A stretch of DNA of 64,000 nt from Mycobacterium paraterrae (lineage in GTDB: Bacteria > Actinomycetota > Actinomycetes > Mycobacteriales > Mycobacteriaceae): the NCBI RefSeq assembly GCF_022430545.2, contig NZ_CP092488.2:248001-312000 (forward strand), written 5' to 3'. The notes under the pieces were generated by a model. That model was not told the DNA's origin and did no database searches. It saw only the letters and a list, made by a program, of their open reading frames with translations. The translations under genes and the position numbers were made by a program. Position 1 is the stretch's first letter. Each line of letters opens with the position of its first letter. Shown here piece by piece: positions 27,830-35,988 of this stretch.

Positions 27830-28951
27830 CTACGGGTACTCCTGCAGGTCGATTGAATGCACCACGGTGTAGAACTCCTCGGCCACCATTGGACCGGCGT
27901 CCATGCCCAACTCCATGTCGACCAGTCGTTGGGTCCGTTCGACGTAGCCGCGGAAGGTGGAGTCGTAGTTGGCGAACCCGCGCTCATGATCGCCCTGCGC
28001 GCGGGCGAGCTCACCGGCCAGAATGTAGGCGCCGAGCAGGGCCAGGCTGGTGCCCTGCCCGGACATCGGTGAGCTGCAGTGCGCGGGGTCGCCCGCCAGC
28101 ACCACCCTGCCGCGGGCCCAGCGGTCCATGACGATCTGCGCTAGCCCGTCGAAGTAGAAGTCGGGGGCGGTTCGCATGTAGTCCAACAGCTGCGGCCGGA
28201 CCCAGCCGTCGTGCGCCATCCGGCGTTCGAGCTCGGCGAATTGTGCCGCGGTGTCGCGATAGTCGATCTTCAGATCGCGGTCCATGAACCCGAACATCGC
28301 GCGAGCCTCGGTGTTGTCGCGGGCGCTGTACACACCGGCCACCGTGGTGTCGCTCTGGTGGAACATCTGCCAGTAGTCGAGGTTCAGGAAGTTGGGCACG
28401 GTGAAGATCGCCATGAACGTCGGGATCGCCCGAATGAATTCCGACTCGGGACCGAAGGCCAGCCTGCGCACGTTGGAATGCAGACCGTCCGCGCCGACCA
28501 CGAGGTCGACTTCCCGGGCGTTGGCCTGCTCGAAGCTCACCACCACCCGATCGCCGCGGTCGTCGAGCCCGGTGATGCTGTCGCCGAAGAGGAACTCGAC
28601 GTCGTCGAGTGAGTCGCGCAGCAACCCGACGAGGTCGTCGCGAAGGATTTCGATGTCGGGGTTGTCGATGACGCCGCCGGTGGGCGTCGACTCGGTATCG
28701 CGGGACAGTTCGTTGCCGTACTCGTCAACGAACGAGGCGCCGCGGATAGCGGTCTTTTTGGCCTCGGCGGCCTGCAGCAGTCCCATGCGCTCGAGGATGT
28801 TCAGCGCCGGCCCGCGGACATCGATGGCCTGCCCGCCGGGCCGCAATCCGTCGAACCGTTCCACGACCGTCACTGAATAACCATGGTGTGCAAGCCAGTA
28901 CGCGTTCGCCAAACCTGCCACGCTTGCTCCGGACACCAGAGCGGCCGTCAT
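27830..28951 (-). CDS. FAD-dependent monooxygenase (PHBH fold)
   Basis: 373 residues, close to M. tuberculosis Rv1260 in length. N-terminal dinucleotide fold VSGASVAGLANAYWLAHHGYSVTVVER (GxGxxG variant GASVAG), central VVGADGLHSNVRR (DG motif) and the FAD ribose-binding VVLAGDPAHCSSPMSGQGTSLAL. Hydroxylates an unknown aromatic-like substrate using NAD(P)H and O2. Its ATG overlaps the udgB stop at 28948 (ATGA), so it is coupled to udgB. Confidence 0.9.
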   Translation of the reverse strand: MTAALVSGASVAGLANAYWLAHHGYSVTVVERFDGLRPGGQAIDVRGPALNILERMGLLQAAEAKKTAIRGASFVDEYGNELSRDTESTPTGGVIDNPDIEILRDDLVGLLRDSLDDVEFLFGDSITGLDDRGDRVVVSFEQANAREVDLVVGADGLHSNVRRLAFGPESEFIRAIPTFMAIFTVPNFLNLDYWQMFHQSDTTVAGVYSARDNTEARAMFGFMDRDLKIDYRDTAAQFAELERRMAHDGWVRPQLLDYMRTAPDFYFDGLAQIVMDRWARGRVVLAGDPAHCSSPMSGQGTSLALLGAYILAGELARAQGDHERGFANYDSTFRGYVERTQRLVDMELGMDAGPMVAEEFYTVVHSIDLQEYP

Positions 28952-29784
28952 GAGATGCCTCCCACCCGCTTCGCCTGGACGAAGATGTCATCGAGCATCG
29001 CAGGGGTCAGCTTGCCGGTGAAGGTGTTCTGTTGGCTCGGGTGGTAGCAGCCCAGCAGTGTCACCTCGCCATGCGGGGTGCTCACCGTCGCGGTGGCGGC
29101 GTGGCCGAACTTCGGCTGCGGGCGCGGCACGTGGCCACCGGTCGCGCGGATCATGTCGAGTGCCGACCGCCAGCCAAACCCGCCGAGCGCCACAATCACT
29201 CGCGTTTCGCTGCCGACCAGCCGCCACTCGGCGGTCAGCCACGGCGCACAGGTCGACCGTTCTGCCGGTGTCGGCGCATTCGCCGGCGGAGCGCAACGCA
29301 CGGCCGCCGCTACCCGAACATGATTGAGCTGCAAGCCATCCGCGGCGTCGACGGCGATCGGCGAGTTGGCCAGACCCGCCCGGTGCATCGCGGCGTACAG
29401 GAAATCGCCGGACCGGTCGCCGGTGAAGACCCGGCCGGTTCGGTTGGCGCCGTTGGCCGCGGGCGCCAGCCCGACGACCATGATCCGCGGCCGCGGATCA
29501 CCCCACCCCGGAACCGGCCGACCCCAATACGGCTCGTCGGCGAAGGACCGCCGCTTGGTCAGCGCCGACTCCTCGCGCCATTGCACCAGCCGAGGGCAGG
29601 CCCGGCACACCGAGATCTCAGCGTCCAGCTGCTCGAGGGTTTTGGCGGCCTCGGCCATCGCCTCGACCTGCCCGGCGTCGGACGCGACGGCGGTGCGGGC
29701 GGTCGCGGGATCGCCGGGCCACCCGGTGCCAGGCGGCACCGGGGTTGCGAAGAGTGCGCCGGTGCGCGGATGAGCAAGCGTCAC
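28948..29784 (-). CDS. udgB: Family 5 uracil-DNA glycosylase UdgB
   Basis: 278 residues from a GTG at 29784; the frame is open to an ATG at 29835. I prefer the inner start because the conserved protein begins near AHPRTGALF and a palindrome lies just upstream. The four iron-sulfur cysteines are C60, C63 (SVCRACP), C164 and C179. Catalytic motif 1 is GLAPAANGANRTGR and motif 2 HPSQQNT. It lacks the polar Asp/Asn of family 1 and 4, as expected for UDGb, which excises uracil, hypoxanthine and other deaminated bases. Operon with the FAD monooxygenase downstream. Confidence 0.9.
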   Translation of the reverse strand: MTLAHPRTGALFATPVPPGTGWPGDPATARTAVASDAGQVEAMAEAAKTLEQLDAEISVCRACPRLVQWREESALTKRRSFADEPYWGRPVPGWGDPRPRIMVVGLAPAANGANRTGRVFTGDRSGDFLYAAMHRAGLANSPIAVDAADGLQLNHVRVAAAVRCAPPANAPTPAERSTCAPWLTAEWRLVGSETRVIVALGGFGWRSALDMIRATGGHVPRPQPKFGHAATATVSTPHGEVTLLGCYHPSQQNTFTGKLTPAMLDDIFVQAKRVGGIS

Positions 29785-29789
29785 GACTC

Positions 29790-29806
29790 CACTGTGCCGA
29801 ACAGTG
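29790..29806. promoter_or_regulatory. Palindrome between udgB and gabD2 starts
   Basis: CACTGT (29790-29795), 5-base spacer, ACAGTG (29801-29806): a perfect 6-base inverted repeat in the short divergent spacer. It could be an operator. It does not match the mycobacterial LexA box (TCGAAC-N4-GTTCGA). Its regulator is unknown. Confidence 0.35.
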
Positions 29807-29840
29807 TTTGCCGAAACCCGGTCGGGGCTAGTCATCGACG

Positions 29841-31406
29841 ATGCCGTCTCCGGTCACCACCCGCGACATCGACCACCTCCTCAAAACCTTGGCCGGTCAT
29901 GTCCAGGCCGCCGATCCCGGGCCGCAGCGGGACATCGCCAATGCGATGACCGGCGAGCTGCTGGGTCACGTGCCGCACTGCACACCGGCCGACGTGCGGG
30001 CGGCAGCCGGCCGCGCGCGAGCCGTCCAGAAGCAGTGGGCGGCCCGGCCGGTTGCCGAGCGCGCCGCGGTGCTGCTGCGCTACCACGACTTGGTGCTGCA
30101 GCGACAGGACGAAGTGCTCGACCTCATTCAGCTGGAAAACGGCAAGGCGCGACGCCACGCCTTCGAGGAGATCCTCGACGCCGCCATCACGGCTCGGTAC
30201 TACGCCAACACCGCCGAAAAGTATCTGCGTCCCAAGCGACGCCAGGGTGTGCAGCTGGCGCTGACCGAAGTCTGGGAGCACCACCACCCGAAGGGTCTGG
30301 TAGGCATCATCTCGCCCTGGAACTACCCGTTGACGCTCGGCATCAGTGACGCGATTCCCGCACTGGTCGCGGGCAACGCGGTATTGACCAAACCCGATGA
30401 CAGCACGCCGTTTTCGGCGCTGTGGGCGGTGCAACTGCTGGAGGAGGCCGGCCTGCCGCCGGGGCTGGTGCAGGTGGTGACCGGTCCGGGGTCTGAGCTC
30501 GGCACCCCGATCATCGAAGAGTCTGACTATTTGATGTTCACCGGTTCGACCGGCACCGGCCGCAAGGTCGCCCAACAGGCGGCCGAACGGCTGATCGACT
30601 GCTCGATGGAGTTGGGCGGCAAGAACGCGTTGCTCGTCCTGGACGACGCCGATGTCGGCAAGGCGGTCTCCGGCGCCGTGCGGGCGGCCTTCTCCAACGC
30701 CGGCCAACTGTGCATCTCGATCGAGCGGATCTACGTGGTCAAGCCGCTGTGGCAGCGCTTCGTCGCCGAGTTCGTCGAGGCGACCAAGGCGCTGAAACTG
30801 TCGGCTGCGCTGGATTACTCGGCCGACATGGGCTCGCTGATCAGCGCCAAGCAGCTGCAAACGGTCACCGAACACGTCGATGACGCAAAGGCCAAGGGAG
30901 CGACCGTGCTGGCCGGCGGCCGGGCGCGACCCGATATCGGGCCCTACTTCTACGAGCCGACCATCCTCACCGGTGTCCACGAAGGCATCACGTTGTACGC
31001 CGACGAGACATTCGGTCCGGTGGTGTCGCTCTATCCCGTCGAGACCGAGCAGGAAGCGATCGAGAAGGCTAACGACAGCACCTACGGACTCAACTTCGCG
31101 GTGTGGACCAGCGACCCGGCGCGTGGACAACGGGTGGCCACCCAATTGCAAGCGGGAACCGTCAACGTCAACGGGGCTTACGCGGCCACCTGGGCATCCG
31201 TCGACGCTCCGATGGGCGGCATGAAGGACTCTGGGCTCGGACGCCGGCACGGCGAGCACGGCATCCTGAAATACACCGAATCGCAGACCATAGCGACCGA
31301 ACGCGTGCTGCCGGTCGGGGCGCCGCACGGCGTGCGCGGAGACATCTACGCGAAGGCGATGACCAACGGCCTTCGGTTGCTGCGGCGGCTGCCCGGGGTG
31401 AAGTAG
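29841..31406 (+). CDS. gabD2: Succinate-semialdehyde dehydrogenase (NADP+)
   Basis: 521 residues of the aldehyde dehydrogenase superfamily: oxyanion-hole N161 (SPWNYP), cofactor-loop FTGSTGTG near 233-240, general base E257 (MELGGKN) and nucleophile C291 (NAGQLCIS). Overall sequence resembles mycobacterial GabD2, which oxidises succinic semialdehyde to succinate in the 2-oxoglutarate/GABA bypass. In M. tuberculosis gabD2 is elsewhere (Rv1731), so this is a different neighbourhood. A broader aldehyde substrate range cannot be excluded. Followed after 25 bases by an FAD oxidase, probably co-transcribed. Confidence 0.88.
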   Translation: MPSPVTTRDIDHLLKTLAGHVQAADPGPQRDIANAMTGELLGHVPHCTPADVRAAAGRARAVQKQWAARPVAERAAVLLRYHDLVLQRQDEVLDLIQLENGKARRHAFEEILDAAITARYYANTAEKYLRPKRRQGVQLALTEVWEHHHPKGLVGIISPWNYPLTLGISDAIPALVAGNAVLTKPDDSTPFSALWAVQLLEEAGLPPGLVQVVTGPGSELGTPIIEESDYLMFTGSTGTGRKVAQQAAERLIDCSMELGGKNALLVLDDADVGKAVSGAVRAAFSNAGQLCISIERIYVVKPLWQRFVAEFVEATKALKLSAALDYSADMGSLISAKQLQTVTEHVDDAKAKGATVLAGGRARPDIGPYFYEPTILTGVHEGITLYADETFGPVVSLYPVETEQEAIEKANDSTYGLNFAVWTSDPARGQRVATQLQAGTVNVNGAYAATWASVDAPMGGMKDSGLGRRHGEHGILKYTESQTIATERVLPVGAPHGVRGDIYAKAMTNGLRLLRRLPGVK

Positions 31407-31431
31407 AGCCCGCATACGTAAAATCCCTGCC

Positions 31432-32799
31432 ATGGCCGCTGATGCGCTGGCCGGCCTGATCGCCGAGCTGCCCGAGGGAACGGTCGTCACCGATCCTGCG
31501 ATCACCGAGGGATACCGGCAGGACCGCGCCCTGGACCCGACCGCCGGCAAGCCGATGGCCGTCGTGCGGCCGCGGCGGACCGAAGAAGTGCAGATTGTGC
31601 TGCGGTGGGCCACCGCGCACCAGATCCCGGTGGTGACCCGCGGCATGGGCACCGGGCTGTCCGGCGGCGCCACCGCCGTCGACGGCGGGATCGTGCTGAC
31701 GACCGAGAAGATGCGCGACATCGTCGTCGACCCGGTGACTCGTACCGCGGTGTGCCAGCCCGGGCTGCTCAACGCGGAAGTGAAGAAGACGGCAGCGGAA
31801 TACGGGCTCTGGTATCCGCCGGATCCGTCGTCCTACGAGATCTGCAGCATCGGGGGCAACATTGCGACCAACGCCGGTGGCTTGTGTTGCGTCAAGTACG
31901 GCGTCACCACCGACTACGTGCTCGGCATGCAGGTGGTGTTGGCTGACGGCACCGCGGTGCGACTCGGCGGAGCCCGGTTGAAGGACGTCGCCGGGCTCAG
32001 CCTGACCAAGTTGTTCGTCGGCAGTGAGGGCGCGCTGGGTGTGATCACCGAGGTGACACTGCGGCTGGTCCCGGCCCAGCAGCCGGTGAGCACGGTCGTG
32101 GCGAACTTCCCGACGCTGGAGTCGGCCGCGCAGGCGGTCCTGGGGGTGACCTCGCGACTGCGGCCGTCGATGCTGGAGTTCATGGATGCGGCGACCATCA
32201 ACGCCGTCGAGGACAAGCTGCGGATGGGCTTGGACCGCGGGTCGGCCGCGATGCTGGTGGCCGCGTCCGACGAGCGCGGCCGGGCGGGCAGCGAGGACGC
32301 CGAGCTGATGGCCGCGACGTTCGCCGAATTCGGTGCCGGTGAAGTCTTTTCCACCGACGACCCCGACGAGGGTGAGGCGTTCGTCGCGGCCCGCCGGTTC
32401 GCGATTCCGGCGGTCGAGGAGAAGGGACCGCTGCTGCTCGAAGACGTCGGCGTGCCGGTGCCCGCGCTGGCAGACCTCGTCGGGGGAATCGCGCGGATCT
32501 CCGCCGAGCGCGAGGTGATGATCGCGGTGATCGCGCATGCCGGTGACGGCAACACCCACCCGCTGATCGTGTACAACCCCGACGACGTGGCGATGACGGA
32601 GCGAGCCCAGGTGGCTTACGGCGAAATCATGGACCTGGCTGTCGATTTGGGTGGCACGATCACCGGCGAGCACGGTGTCGGCCGGTTGAAGCGGCCGTGG
32701 CTGGACGGCTATCTCGGCCCCGAGGCGATGGCGCTGAACCGTCGCATCAAGGATGCGTTGGACCCGCAGGGGATTCTGAACCCCGGAGTGGGTGTGTGA
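31432..32799 (+). CDS. FAD-linked oxidase, GlcD/lactate-dehydrogenase type
   Basis: 455 residues, same length as M. tuberculosis Rv1257c. N-terminal FAD_binding_4 domain (PVVTRGMGTGLSGGATAVDGGIVL and CSIGGNIATNAGGLCCVKYGVTTDYVLGMQVVL) and a C-terminal FAD-oxidase domain ending in AHAGDGNTHPLIVY and GTITGEHGVGRLKRPWL, both hallmarks of D-2-hydroxyacid dehydrogenases. Likely oxidises glycolate or D-lactate-type substrates. Downstream of gabD2 on the same strand. Confidence 0.9.
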   Translation: MAADALAGLIAELPEGTVVTDPAITEGYRQDRALDPTAGKPMAVVRPRRTEEVQIVLRWATAHQIPVVTRGMGTGLSGGATAVDGGIVLTTEKMRDIVVDPVTRTAVCQPGLLNAEVKKTAAEYGLWYPPDPSSYEICSIGGNIATNAGGLCCVKYGVTTDYVLGMQVVLADGTAVRLGGARLKDVAGLSLTKLFVGSEGALGVITEVTLRLVPAQQPVSTVVANFPTLESAAQAVLGVTSRLRPSMLEFMDAATINAVEDKLRMGLDRGSAAMLVAASDERGRAGSEDAELMAATFAEFGAGEVFSTDDPDEGEAFVAARRFAIPAVEEKGPLLLEDVGVPVPALADLVGGIARISAEREVMIAVIAHAGDGNTHPLIVYNPDDVAMTERAQVAYGEIMDLAVDLGGTITGEHGVGRLKRPWLDGYLGPEAMALNRRIKDALDPQGILNPGVGV

Positions 32800-32836
32800 G
32801 CGGAGCGGCTTCCGCGAAGGTGACCGTTGTCGATGT

Positions 32837-32862
32837 GCCCGCCTTGGAGCGACTTGGCGGGC
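32837..32862 (+). terminator. Hairpin between convergent genes, containing a family B repeat unit
   Basis: GCCCGCC (32837-32843), 12-base loop, GGCGGGC (32856-32862), then TTTACT: a plausible intrinsic terminator for the FAD oxidase. The stem plus loop GCCCGCCTTGGAGCGACTT matches the arms of the paired palindrome at 15984-16039 with one or two differences, so it is also a repeat-family copy. Confidence 0.6.
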
Positions 32863-32863
32863 T

Positions 32864-33415
32864 TTACTCGGCAACGTAACGCAGCATCACCGCAGTGTCG
32901 AAGCGCCTGGTCTCCGTCAACCGAAGTCGAAAACCGTCGTCGAGCGGCGGGAAAAGCGGTGTGCCGCCGCCGAGCACCACCGGCGCGACGAACAACTGGT
33001 ATTCGTCGATCAGCCCGTGCGGCATCAGCGACGCCGCGAAGTTCGCTCCGCCGACTTCGATGACCCCGTCGCCTTCGGCCTTGAGCCTGCGGACCTCCTC
33101 GACGGCATTCGCACTGACCAGCCGGCTGTTCCACTGGACGTCGGTGAGGGTCCGGGAGAACACCACCTTCGGCTTCTGCGTCCACAGCCGGCCGAATTCG
33201 CGTTGGATGGGCGGCGCGTCCTCGGGCACGTGCGGCCAGTAATCCGCCATCAGCTCGTAGAGGCGCCGGCCGTGCAACGACATCTCGATGTCGCGGTAGC
33301 GATCGTTGTGGAATTGGTGCAGCTCCTCGTCCGGTGCCGCCCAATCGATGCCTCCCCCGCGGTCGTTGATGTAGCCGTCCAGGGACGCCGTGAACTCGTA
33401 AACCAGTTTCCTCAC
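32864..33415 (-). CDS. Dihydrofolate reductase / RibD C-terminal domain family protein
   Basis: 183 residues. Starts MRKLVYEFTASLDGYINDRGGGIDW, the typical opening of RibD_C single-domain reductases, and has VIEVGGANFAASLMPHGLIDEYQLFVAPVVLGGGTPLF, the NAD(P)-binding and core region. Function uncertain; these proteins are NADPH- or F420-linked reductases in other genera. Start is GTG 33415, about 12 bases after an AAAGGAGG site; a three-codon ORF (ATG CCG TCG TGA) lies between the two and overlaps the start. Confidence 0.85.
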   Translation of the reverse strand: MRKLVYEFTASLDGYINDRGGGIDWAAPDEELHQFHNDRYRDIEMSLHGRRLYELMADYWPHVPEDAPPIQREFGRLWTQKPKVVFSRTLTDVQWNSRLVSANAVEEVRRLKAEGDGVIEVGGANFAASLMPHGLIDEYQLFVAPVVLGGGTPLFPPLDDGFRLRLTETRRFDTAVMLRYVAE

Positions 33416-33517
33416 GACGGCATAGACCTCCTTTACGCCCGAAATTCAGCGGTGCCCGCTGGGTAGCATGCGATCAACGCCAGGAGCCGGACGAGCGCGT
33501 CGCTAGGAGGTCCTTCA

Positions 33518-33958
33518 ATGGATTGGAACACCGTCAAAGACCGGGGGGCCAGGCTGATGAACGCGGCGCACCGCGTCATCCTCAGGACCACCGGAAATCG
33601 GTTGCTCGCCAAGCCGTTCGGGATGCCGCTCGTCGAACTCCACACCACCGGACGTAAATCGGGGCTCCCGCGCTCCTGCTACCTGACCGCGCCCATCCAC
33701 GACGATCACCGCGTGGTGCTCGTCGCGTCCAAGGGCGGCGACGATCGCAATCCCGACTGGTATCAGAATCTGCAGGCCCACCCGGACGCCGAGGTCGTGA
33801 TCGACGGCGAGCGGCGAAAGGTCACAGCTCGCACGGCCGACGCGGGCGAGAAAGCCGAGCTGTGGCCGAAAATCGTTGCGGCCTACAAGGGTTACGCCGG
33901 CTATCAACGGCGGACCACCCGTGACATCCCGGTGGTGATCTGCGAATTCCAGGGCTAG
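33518..33958 (+). CDS. Deazaflavin (F420)-dependent nitroreductase family protein
   Basis: 146 residues, paralog of the protein at 26303: MPLVELHTTGRKSGLPRSCYLTAPI, then VVLVASKGGDDRNPDWYQNLQAHPDAEVVIDGERRKV. Expected to bind F420H2 and reduce quinones or nitro compounds. A GGAGG ribosome-binding site lies 8-12 bases upstream of the ATG. Divergent from the RibD-like gene and convergent with the TPR protein gene at 33971. Confidence 0.88.
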   Translation: MDWNTVKDRGARLMNAAHRVILRTTGNRLLAKPFGMPLVELHTTGRKSGLPRSCYLTAPIHDDHRVVLVASKGGDDRNPDWYQNLQAHPDAEVVIDGERRKVTARTADAGEKAELWPKIVAAYKGYAGYQRRTTRDIPVVICEFQG

Positions 33959-33970
33959 TCGACGGAGCCG

Positions 33971-34930
33971 CTACTCGCGGCTGCCGCCAGAGGAGTCCGC
34001 CGTGCCCAGGGTGTCGCGCAGCCGGTCCAGCGGGTCGCCTCCATCGCCCAGCGAATGCCCGGGAGCCGCGCCGCTGCCTTGGCTGGGCAGACGGTCCGGG
34101 TCGGCGTCGTTGAGGGCGCCCGAGCCCGTCCCGCCCCCGGCTGTGCCCGGCCCGAAGACCGGCGTGGGTCCCCCGCCGGACGGCGGAGGGGGCGGCGGTA
34201 AGGGAGCCTCGGGCGTGGGCGGCCCGGCCGGCGGGGGTGCCGGCACCGACGTGGGCGTCAACGCGGCCGAGGGGTCAGTGGGTTTCACGCTGGGTGGCGA
34301 TCCCGCCGGCGGAGCCGGTGGCCGGTCCAACGACGCCAATTTGTCCTTGAGCCGCTGCGGTGTGGCGTCGCGGATTCGGCGCCGATCGGAGTTCGGGTCA
34401 CCGTTGCCGGCAAAGCATTTGGCCGATGCGGGCGCGGCGGTGACGACCTCGAGCGCGCTGGTGTAGCGCTGACGCGCGCGGCCTTTGTCACCGTAGCGCG
34501 CTGCCAGGTCTCCGAGCGTCTCCCGGACCAGTTCGAGGTTGACCCGGGCGGCGCAGTCGTCGGGCGCAGACCCCGTCACCGCCGAGTTGAAGTCACGCTC
34601 GGCGTCGTCGAGCCGTCCTTCGAGCACCGCCAGATCTGCGCTGGCAAATGTAACCGTCTGTGGCTCAATGATGTTGAGCGCAGACAGCATTCTGATGTCG
34701 TTACGCAGGGCTTCGCTGTCGTGGCGGGCGAAGTCCTCGACAGCGCTGGAGCCAACCAGTTCCACCGAAATGAGCTTGGCGACCAGCACCAGCATCAGCA
34801 GCGCAGGCACTATCGAGAGCACGACCAGCCGGCGCCGCAGCCGCAGCCGGGTCGGCCCGGAGTGCCACCAGCGCGACGCGCGGGCCCCCGCCTGTCGGGC
34901 CCACGGCCGGGGATCGGCGCGCAGCATCAT
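33971..34930 (-). CDS. Membrane-anchored TPR-like protein with proline-rich tail (BatC-like position)
   Basis: 319 residues from ATG 34930, overlapping the stop of the upstream VWA gene. A basic N-terminus, then one helix (LVVLSIVPALLMLVLVAKLISVEL), then about 110 residues of TPR-like helices (DLAVLEGRLDDAERDFNSAV; LVRETLGDLAARYGDKGRARQRYTSALEVV). The C-terminal third is Pro/Gly/Ser-rich and likely disordered outside the cell. Last gene of the MoxR cluster; in other bacteria this slot holds a TPR protein that pairs with VWA proteins. Confidence 0.8.
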   Translation of the reverse strand: MMLRADPRPWARQAGARASRWWHSGPTRLRLRRRLVVLSIVPALLMLVLVAKLISVELVGSSAVEDFARHDSEALRNDIRMLSALNIIEPQTVTFASADLAVLEGRLDDAERDFNSAVTGSAPDDCAARVNLELVRETLGDLAARYGDKGRARQRYTSALEVVTAAPASAKCFAGNGDPNSDRRRIRDATPQRLKDKLASLDRPPAPPAGSPPSVKPTDPSAALTPTSVPAPPPAGPPTPEAPLPPPPPPSGGGPTPVFGPGTAGGGTGSGALNDADPDRLPSQGSGAAPGHSLGDGGDPLDRLRDTLGTADSSGGSRE

Positions 34931-35988
34931 GTCTTCACATCCGATCCCGCCCGGCGGGCGCGCCGGTAGTCGCGAGCAGTCAAATAGATTTCGCCGGCCA
35001 CCAGGATGGCGGCGAGCAGCGCGAACAGCCAATACAATTCGGTGCGCTCGACGGTCTCCGACGCGATCAGCGCCGCGGCATCGGGCGCGGGATCGGCTGT
35101 GACGGCCGGCACCACCGGTGAGATCGTCTGAGCTTTCTCGCGGTGGAAGTAGCCGACACCGAGCTCGCCGGCCAACGCTTTGAGCGTGTCCTCGCCGATG
35201 CTGTTGGTCAACGGAACCCCGGTCTTCTGGTCGGCCATGAAGAGCAGATTGCCGTCGACGAAGCCGCGCGGAATTGGACCGCCCTCAGGTGTTCCGTACC
35301 CCAGCACCGCGCCGCCGGCCACCAGATCACCCAGGGTGAAACCGGTTTGGGGGGCACGTGACCCGCTGGCCCCGCAGCCGAGATAGAACACCACATTCTT
35401 CGAGCCCTGGTGCTGATAGCGGGCCTGGGTCAGCGCCCGGCGCAGGGTATCGTTGGCGGCGCCGGCGTCGACCTGGTACATCGCGTCCTCGGGGACCTCG
35501 GTGTAGGACGACAGCCCTTGAATCAGTGGCTTGAGGCTCCACGTGTCTTCCGAAAGAGGCCACAGCTCACGGGATCTCGAGGCGAACTCGACCACCGAAA
35601 ACCGCGCCCGGGGGAACTGATCGATCAGTGCCACCGCGTCGTCACGGATTCCGGCCATCCGCGAGGTGTGATCAGCGAAGTCCTCGACGCGGGTATCCAC
35701 CGAGCGGTCGATCACGAAGAAGACATTGAGGTTGGCTGTCGACGCCCCCGGCGAGGTCGGCGGAGAGTTGCCCGGGTGCGGGTCGGCGGATCCCAGCTGC
35801 GGCCGGGCCGCGGCGACGACCAGCATGAGCACAGCGAGCGTCAGCCCGCTCCAGCGCAACACCACCGGTCGGTAACGACCCGGCCCGGTGCGCACCAGCA
35901 CGCGGTACAGCGCAGTCATACGCACACCGATCAGCACCAGGGCGATGGCGACCAACAGCCACACCGGCAGAACGGGTTCGAATGTCAT
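34927..35988 (-). CDS. VWA-domain membrane protein 2 (BatA/B-like)
   Basis: 353 residues from ATG 35988. Two N-terminal helices (9-30 and 46-62), then a von Willebrand A domain whose MIDAS region reads FVIDRSVDTR: D94 and S96 are kept but the third metal residue of DxSxS is D98. A C-terminal helix (YWLFALLAAILVAGEIYL) anchors it. The domain probably faces outside and interacts with the products of the neighbouring genes. Overlaps the gene before and after it by 4 bases. Confidence 0.82.
   Translation of the reverse strand: MTFEPVLPVWLLVAIALVLIGVRMTALYRVLVRTGPGRYRPVVLRWSGLTLAVLMLVVAAARPQLGSADPHPGNSPPTSPGASTANLNVFFVIDRSVDTRVEDFADHTSRMAGIRDDAVALIDQFPRARFSVVEFASRSRELWPLSEDTWSLKPLIQGLSSYTEVPEDAMYQVDAGAANDTLRRALTQARYQHQGSKNVVFYLGCGASGSRAPQTGFTLGDLVAGGAVLGYGTPEGGPIPRGFVDGNLLFMADQKTGVPLTNSIGEDTLKALAGELGVGYFHREKAQTISPVVPAVTADPAPDAAALIASETVERTELYWLFALLAAILVAGEIYLTARDYRRARRAGSDVKT

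Noticed and set aside
29790..29806. SOS (LexA) box for udgB
   Set aside because: The palindrome is CACTGT-N5-ACAGTG, not the mycobacterial TCGAAC-N4-GTTCGA.
29832..31772. 646-codon minus-strand ORF opposite gabD2
   Set aside because: Antisense shadow of the aldehyde dehydrogenase; no domain seen.
31168..32874. 568-codon minus-strand ORF opposite the FAD oxidase
   Set aside because: Antisense shadow; composition artefact.
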